From: Alectoria sarmentosa
Lineage: Eukaryota; Ascomycota; Lecanoromycetes; Lecanorales; Parmeliaceae
Direction: 5' to 3'
Assembly: GCA_009733775.1 (NCBI GenBank)
Contig: WOGZ01000110.1
Coordinates: 1-64,000 of the forward strand
Length of the DNA stretch: 64,000 nt
Part shown: in pieces, positions 59,212 through 64,000 of the stretch
Numbering within the stretch: the stretch's first letter is position 1
How the letters are laid out: every line of letters starts with the position of its first letter
Notes under the pieces: generated by a model
The model's input: only the letters and a program-made list of their open reading frames with translations
Told to the model about the DNA's origin: nothing
Database searches by the model: none
Translations under genes and position numbers: made by a program

Positions 59212-62200
59212 ATGTCGTCCTCTTGTGCTGCCTTACCAACAGACACCCAGTGGTCCGCTGAATTTGACACTCTACGCCGAGAGACGCTGTTTAAACATCC
59301 GCCGAGGGACCATACACCCTATCCTGCACTGGAAGAGGCAATCCATCCTCATATAAACTCTTTCAATGCACTCTTCGACAATAGTAAGCTTCTCGAGGCA
59401 GGTTTGAAGGACATTGGAGCCAAGAGCTTCCTTGATGGTGAACAGGAGACACCACAGCAGAGGGCGCAAAGGCTCGAGGATGGGAACTCTCGCGATAAGA
59501 GGAACAGGTTCAGTGTCAGGATAAGAGAACTCTTTCTGGAGAAAGCCGTACTCCCTCCGACCAACAAGTTCAGCACCAGAAATCGAGAAATTTACCCTGC
59601 CGAATGTAGAGAAAGACACGCGACTTACCGAGGCAAGCTAAGAGCACGGGTTGAGTACAGGCTGAATGGAGGCGAATGGCAAGATACGATTAGAGACATG
59701 GGTCAAATCCCTATAATGCTCAGAACTAATCGATGCCATCTCGAAAAGGACACTCCAGCGCAATTGGTCCAGCATAAAGAAGAGTCGGAAGAACTAGGAG
59801 GCTACTTCATCGTCAATGGCATCGAGAAGCTCATACGAATGCTAATCGTGTCACGGCGCAACTACCCAATGGCTATCATTCGTGGTTCTTTCGTTAACAG
59901 GGGATCAGCGTACACCAAGTACGGCATGCAAATAAGATCCGTACGTCCGGATCAGACATCTCAAACCAACGTGCTCCATTATCTCAACGATGGCAATGTC
60001 ACCTTTCGTTTCTCCTGGCGGAAAAACGAATACCTGGTTCCGGTGATGATGATCCTCAAGGCTTTGGTCGAGACGAATGATCGTGAAATTTTCGAAGGAC
60101 TCATTGGTGTCGCTGGGTCACAAGGCACCGATAAAACATTCATGACGGAACGAGTTGAGCTACTGCTTCGGACCTACAAAGCTTACAACCTCAATGGAAA
60201 GGCGAAGACACGGGCATATTTGGGAGAAAAATTCAAGCCAGTACTCGGTGTACCTGATGACATATCAGATCAGGATGCTGGATTTGAATTCTTGCGCAAA
60301 ATTGTTCTTGTGCACCTAGGTAATGTTGATGTTACAGAATCTCAAAACAATGATAAATTCAAGATGCTGCTTTTCATGATTCGAAAGTTGTATTGCCTCG
60401 TTGCTGGCGAGTGTGCAGTCGATAATCCGGATGCGGTATCAAGCCAAGAGATTCTTCTACCTGGCTTTCTCTATGGCATGATCATCAAAGAGAAACTTGA
60501 TGACTGGCTAAGATCAGTACAAAGTGCTTGTCAGGAATGGTCATTGAAAAATGACAAGGCGAAATTCACAGATCCCATTTTTCTCAAAGACTTTCCTATC
60601 AAGATTCTCAAGAGGACCAACGAGAATCTTGGCGGTCTCCTTGAGTATTTCCTCTCAACGGGAAATCTAATCAGTCCCACTGGCCTCGATCTACAACAGA
60701 CGTCAGGTTTCACGGTCGTCGCAGAGAAGATCAACTTTTACAGATTCATCAGTCATTTTCGGATGGTGCACAGAGGAAGTTTCTTTGCCCAACTGAAAAC
60801 TACGACAGTACGCAAATTACTTCCTGAAAGCTGGGGTTTCTTATGTCCAGTGCATACACCAGATGGAAGTCCTTGTGGGTTACTGAACCACTTAGCACAT
60901 AAATGCAAGATCACCACATATGATCTTGACGTTTCTGCAGTACCTCGACTTCTGGCTCAACTGGGAGTTTCTGATTCTTCTTCTGCTTCCGTGGAAGAAA
61001 GAGTCGTAGTCCAGCTTGATGGCCGAATCCTCGGATTCTGCACGCCAAAGCAAGCCCACATTATTGGGGATACTCTCCGATACTTGAAGGTTAAGGGCAG
61101 CCATGGCGTCCCCAAAGAACTCGAAGTAGGGTATATACCAAACGCGATCGGTGGTCAGTATCCTGGTGTATACATATTCTCTCAAGCCGCGCGGATGATT
61201 CGGCCTGTCAAATATCTTCCACTGGACAAACATGATTATATTGGCCCTTTCGAGCAGCCTTTTATGTCAGTGGCATGTACCGAAAAGGAGATCGATTCTG
61301 GGGAATCCAGTCACGTCGAGTACGATCCTACCAACATCCTCTCCATCGTCGCTAATCAGACACCTTTCTCGGATTTCAATCAATCTCCCCGCAACATGTA
61401 CCAGTGCCAAATGGGCAAGCAAGCCATGGGGACTCCCGGAACTTCCATCCGCTACCGCACTGACAATAAAACCTATCGTCTCCAAACTGGCCAAACACCT
61501 GTTGTTCGTCCGCCTCTGTACAACGAATACGGCCTGGACAATTACCCGAATGGCATGAACGCTGTAGTGGCTGTAATTTCATACACAGGCTACGACATGG
61601 ACGACGCTATGATTCTATCCAAATCCGCCCACGAACGTGGCTTCGGTCATGGCACAATCTACAAAACCAAGATCATCCGACTGGAGGAAAACGAAAGAGA
61701 GAATAAAGGCCGGGCAAAATCCGCCAAAACCATCACCAAGCTCTTCGGATTTGCCCCAGGTAGCCACATCTCAGCCTCTACACGGAGCAAACTTGACTCA
61801 GACGGTCTCCCCCACGTAGGCGCCAAAATCAATGAAGGAGATCCCCTATGCGCTTCACATACGGTAACCCACGACCCTACCAAAACAACCTCAATTCCTT
61901 ACATCAACCGTGACGGCATCAACACCCTTCACAAATACAAGGACTCCGAAACGGCCTACATCGAAGAAGTCCGCGTACTTGGCAGCGAGACAGGGTCCGA
62001 ACCCTGCCAATCTTTGAGCATCAAACTCCGCATACCGCGCTCGCCCATTATCGGTGACAAATTTTCCTCCCGTCACGGCCAAAAAGGTGTCTGCTCTCAG
62101 AAATGGCCTGCAATTGATATGCCCTTCAGCGAATCTGGCATTATACCCGACATCATCATCAATCCGCATGCTTTCCCTTCACGCATGACCATAGGCATGT

Positions 62201-62916
62201 TCATCGAGTCTTTGGCTGGAAAAGCCGGTGCTCTCCATGGGTTGGCGCAAGACTCTTCTCCATGGCGCTTCTCAGAGCAAGATACAGCAGGCGATTATTT
62301 TGGCGAACAGCTCCGCCTAGCAGGATACAATTACCACGGCAATGAGCCCATGTACTCTGGCATTACGGGCCGCGAATTTGCTGCGGATATTTACTTGGGA
62401 GTGGTCTTTTATCAGCGTTTGCGGCACATGGTGAACGATAAGTTCCAAGTCAGAACTACCGGCCCCGTGACGCCGCTGACGGGCCAACCTATCAAGGGAA
62501 GAGCAAAGGGCGGAGGAATAAGAGTTGGAGAGATGGAAAGAGATGCATTGTTGGCACACGGGTGTGCGTTCCTGTTGCAAGATCGGCTCATGGGATGTAG
62601 TGACTACAGACGGGAGTGGGTCTGCAGAGGTTGTGGGAGCTTCTTGAGCACGCAGCCTACGGTTTGGGGCAGTGGCATGGGAAAGAAGGGAAGGGGCACC
62701 GGGGTCGTGAGATGTAGGAGGTGCGCAAATAGGGTGGAAGATTTGCTTGAAGAGGGAAAGGAGGTGGGGATAGGTGATGAGTGGGAGGACGGCTCGGGAG
62801 GCAAATGGGTAGGTGGCGAGGACACGACAATTGTGGCTATTCCGGGAGTCTTGAGGTATCTGGATGTGGAGTTGAGCGCCATGGGGGTGAAGATGAGATT
62901 CAACGTTGGACCTTGA
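59212..62916 (+). CDS. RPA135: RNA polymerase I second-largest subunit (Rpa135)
   Basis: Second-largest catalytic subunit of RNA polymerase I, which transcribes rRNA in the nucleolus. One exon, 1234 residues (yeast Rpa135 has about 1200). Family blocks in order: GGYFIVNGIEKLIRMLI, LPESWGFLCPVHTPDGSPCG, MPNAIGG-type YIPNAIGGQYPG, GYDMDDAMILSKSAHERGFG, GDKFSSRHGQKGVCSQKWP (active-site and hybrid-binding region) and INPHAFPSRMTIGMFIESL. The C-terminal clamp zinc ribbon is visible as CRGCG, then RCRRC, with a glycine-rich insert. The ATG at 59,212 is the first in frame after the divergent promoter. Convergent with the RTG2-like gene. Confidence 0.96.
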   Translation: MSSSCAALPTDTQWSAEFDTLRRETLFKHPPRDHTPYPALEEAIHPHINSFNALFDNSKLLEAGLKDIGAKSFLDGEQETPQQRAQRLEDGNSRDKRNRFSVRIRELFLEKAVLPPTNKFSTRNREIYPAECRERHATYRGKLRARVEYRLNGGEWQDTIRDMGQIPIMLRTNRCHLEKDTPAQLVQHKEESEELGGYFIVNGIEKLIRMLIVSRRNYPMAIIRGSFVNRGSAYTKYGMQIRSVRPDQTSQTNVLHYLNDGNVTFRFSWRKNEYLVPVMMILKALVETNDREIFEGLIGVAGSQGTDKTFMTERVELLLRTYKAYNLNGKAKTRAYLGEKFKPVLGVPDDISDQDAGFEFLRKIVLVHLGNVDVTESQNNDKFKMLLFMIRKLYCLVAGECAVDNPDAVSSQEILLPGFLYGMIIKEKLDDWLRSVQSACQEWSLKNDKAKFTDPIFLKDFPIKILKRTNENLGGLLEYFLSTGNLISPTGLDLQQTSGFTVVAEKINFYRFISHFRMVHRGSFFAQLKTTTVRKLLPESWGFLCPVHTPDGSPCGLLNHLAHKCKITTYDLDVSAVPRLLAQLGVSDSSSASVEERVVVQLDGRILGFCTPKQAHIIGDTLRYLKVKGSHGVPKELEVGYIPNAIGGQYPGVYIFSQAARMIRPVKYLPLDKHDYIGPFEQPFMSVACTEKEIDSGESSHVEYDPTNILSIVANQTPFSDFNQSPRNMYQCQMGKQAMGTPGTSIRYRTDNKTYRLQTGQTPVVRPPLYNEYGLDNYPNGMNAVVAVISYTGYDMDDAMILSKSAHERGFGHGTIYKTKIIRLEENERENKGRAKSAKTITKLFGFAPGSHISASTRSKLDSDGLPHVGAKINEGDPLCASHTVTHDPTKTTSIPYINRDGINTLHKYKDSETAYIEEVRVLGSETGSEPCQSLSIKLRIPRSPIIGDKFSSRHGQKGVCSQKWPAIDMPFSESGIIPDIIINPHAFPSRMTIGMFIESLAGKAGALHGLAQDSSPWRFSEQDTAGDYFGEQLRLAGYNYHGNEPMYSGITGREFAADIYLGVVFYQRLRHMVNDKFQVRTTGPVTPLTGQPIKGRAKGGGIRVGEMERDALLAHGCAFLLQDRLMGCSDYRREWVCRGCGSFLSTQPTVWGSGMGKKGRGTGVVRCRRCANRVEDLLEEGKEVGIGDEWEDGSGGKWVGGEDTTIVAIPGVLRYLDVELSAMGVKMRFNVGP

Positions 62917-63291
62917 TGATTGAATTGAATGACATTGAATGATGAGCCATGTCTATGAAGCCTTTATCGGTCAGAGATTGTCAGTAGTAACGGACAGTCA
63001 TGCCGAATCTCAACAGGACAGTTGTCATCAGAAAGTGGCAGTCTCATAAACTCCATTCTGACCATCTTTGCATAACTTTGTAGGTATCAAGCAGAACAAA
63101 ATGACAATTGTTGAGGAAGATTCAACGCGCTCGAATTGTACGACACAAGTAGGACTGTCGGAAATTCCGCATGACATCTTGTTACGTTCTCTTATCGTTG
63201 GCTTCTTCCCCTGCATTTGATTCGTTTCGTGTCCATCAATCTCGTTGGCTCCAAATTATGCTTCCTTCCCAAGGCATTTCTTTTCTCGGTT
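62917..63291. other. Convergent 3' region RPA135/RTG2-like
   Basis: About 375 bp between two convergent stops; likely 3' UTRs. Confidence 0.4.
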
Positions 63292-64000
63292 TCATGTCAG
63301 CACATTTACATCCACTTTCATGCCTGACCCTTGCTTGCCCCAATGCTTTTTCTTTCCAAGCTTTCTCAGATCCTCGGCCCACTGCTTTACAGTTCCAGCG
63401 AGATCTTGTCGAAGGACGGAGATGTTCAGCCAGCAATGCTGCATATCTTTGACAGAGGACACTCCCGACTCGACCACAAAAATCTGTTCATCCTCTCGTA
63501 CCACACCCGCTGGGAAAAGGTTCGCGATCCCCTCAGCCACTCGACCGACGTACTTGGTCCACCAGGCAAGGTGTCCAATCAATATCTGAAGGCTGTCATA
63601 TATCGGGATATCTGCTTCACTGAGGTCCGCACCCCATCTCTCGCACAGAACCAGGGCTAACAGTCCTCGATCCTGGTGACTCAGACCATGTGCACCCGCA
63701 AGGACACCCGTGGTGGTACTGCGGAGAGCTGCAGCTGCACGGATGTCTTTGGGCATAGAGCCATGAAAGTAGAGCAGATTGATTGTTGAGGTGAGCAATT
63801 CAGTCTCTACCATACCGGGTACAGCGTCCCGGAGGATGTTGGCGAGAGAAGACGCTGACTTCGGTGCGTGGGGAAGCGTCGATGCTACCAGAGGGCTTTG
63901 GGAACGTATAGAAGGGGGCAAACCGGAATACAGTAGGCCTTCGCGCACGCCGCCTTGGGTAAAAACTACTTTTGAGATGGGAATCTCGGCTTGAGTAAGC
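63292..64000 (-). CDS. RTG2-like Ppx/GppA phosphatase-family protein (C-terminal part)
   Basis: Incomplete at the window edge: the frame is open to 64,000, so only the last 236 codons or so are seen. The segment TQGGVREGLLYSGLP is the conserved Gly-Gly-x-Arg-Glu-Gly block of the Ppx/GppA ASKHA-fold family, as found in fungal retrograde regulation protein 2. Later parts, PKDIRAAAALRSTTTGVLAG and HGLSHQDRGLLALVLCERWG, match the fungal Rtg2-like C-terminal region. In yeast, Rtg2 relieves Mks1 inhibition of Rtg1/Rtg3 when mitochondria fail. Whether this protein has phosphatase activity or a signalling role cannot be judged without the N-terminal ATP-binding part. Confidence 0.75.
   Translation of the reverse strand, partial: LTQAEIPISKVVFTQGGVREGLLYSGLPPSIRSQSPLVASTLPHAPKSASSLANILRDAVPGMVETELLTSTINLLYFHGSMPKDIRAAAALRSTTTGVLAGAHGLSHQDRGLLALVLCERWGADLSEADIPIYDSLQILIGHLAWWTKYVGRVAEGIANLFPAGVVREDEQIFVVESGVSSVKDMQHCWLNISVLRQDLAGTVKQWAEDLRKLGKKKHWGKQGSGMKVDVNVLT

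Noticed and set aside
1..64000. Giant mobile element (Starship-like) or secondary-metabolite cluster
   Set aside because: No tyrosine recombinase captain, polyketide or peptide synthase, or cluster-type tailoring genes are present.

Overview
The window is nuclear DNA of a filamentous ascomycete (Pezizomycotina). Single-copy eukaryotic genes with short GT-AG introns (49-173 nt) lie in GC-balanced islands, separated by extremely AT-rich blocks that look mutated by repeat-induced point mutation (RIP). The gene models resemble those of Leotiomycetes, Eurotiomycetes and Lecanoromycetes; I cannot fix the class from sequence alone. I see no tRNA, rRNA, CRISPR array, viral gene or biosynthetic cluster.

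Layout: 1-4.2 kb AT-rich block; 4.5-9.7 kb convergent SUA5 and RQC2, flanked by a 90-bp inverted repeat pair; 10.2-11.7 kb AT-rich relics; 12.5-13.3 kb a decayed GAL80-like oxidoreductase; 13.8-22.5 kb RAD21, PMR1, RET3 and a STIMATE-family gene; 23.3-25.0 kb an inverted-repeat element; 25.3-25.9 kb the splicing factor SF3B6; 26.1-26.8 kb a small inverted-repeat element; 27.1-36.5 kb a 9.5-kb AT-rich block with identical 43-bp inverted ends; 36.8-53.2 kb MED14, ATG22-like, OCT1, a small hypothetical gene, neutral trehalase and a HEH/Src1 inner nuclear membrane protein; 53.3-55.4 kb relics and a 58-bp-arm fold-back; 56.0-64 kb an RCR-type protein, ARL8, RPA135 and the 3' part of an RTG2-like gene that runs off the window.

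The genes are housekeeping genes and do not form one pathway: tRNA t6A synthesis, ribosome quality control, cohesin, Golgi Ca/Mn transport and COPI, splicing, Mediator, vacuolar efflux, mitochondrial protein processing, trehalose breakdown, Pol I. For multi-exon genes I rebuilt exon joins by hand from splice sites, reading phase and family conservation; exon coordinates are in each entry.

The most interesting signal is in the mutated repeats. A relatively intact copy (24,301-24,420) and a degraded copy (29,562-29,681) align without gaps. All 41 differences are C-to-T or G-to-A, yet CpG sites are largely spared. This differs from the CpA-centred RIP known from Neurospora. I found no convincing undescribed protein system.
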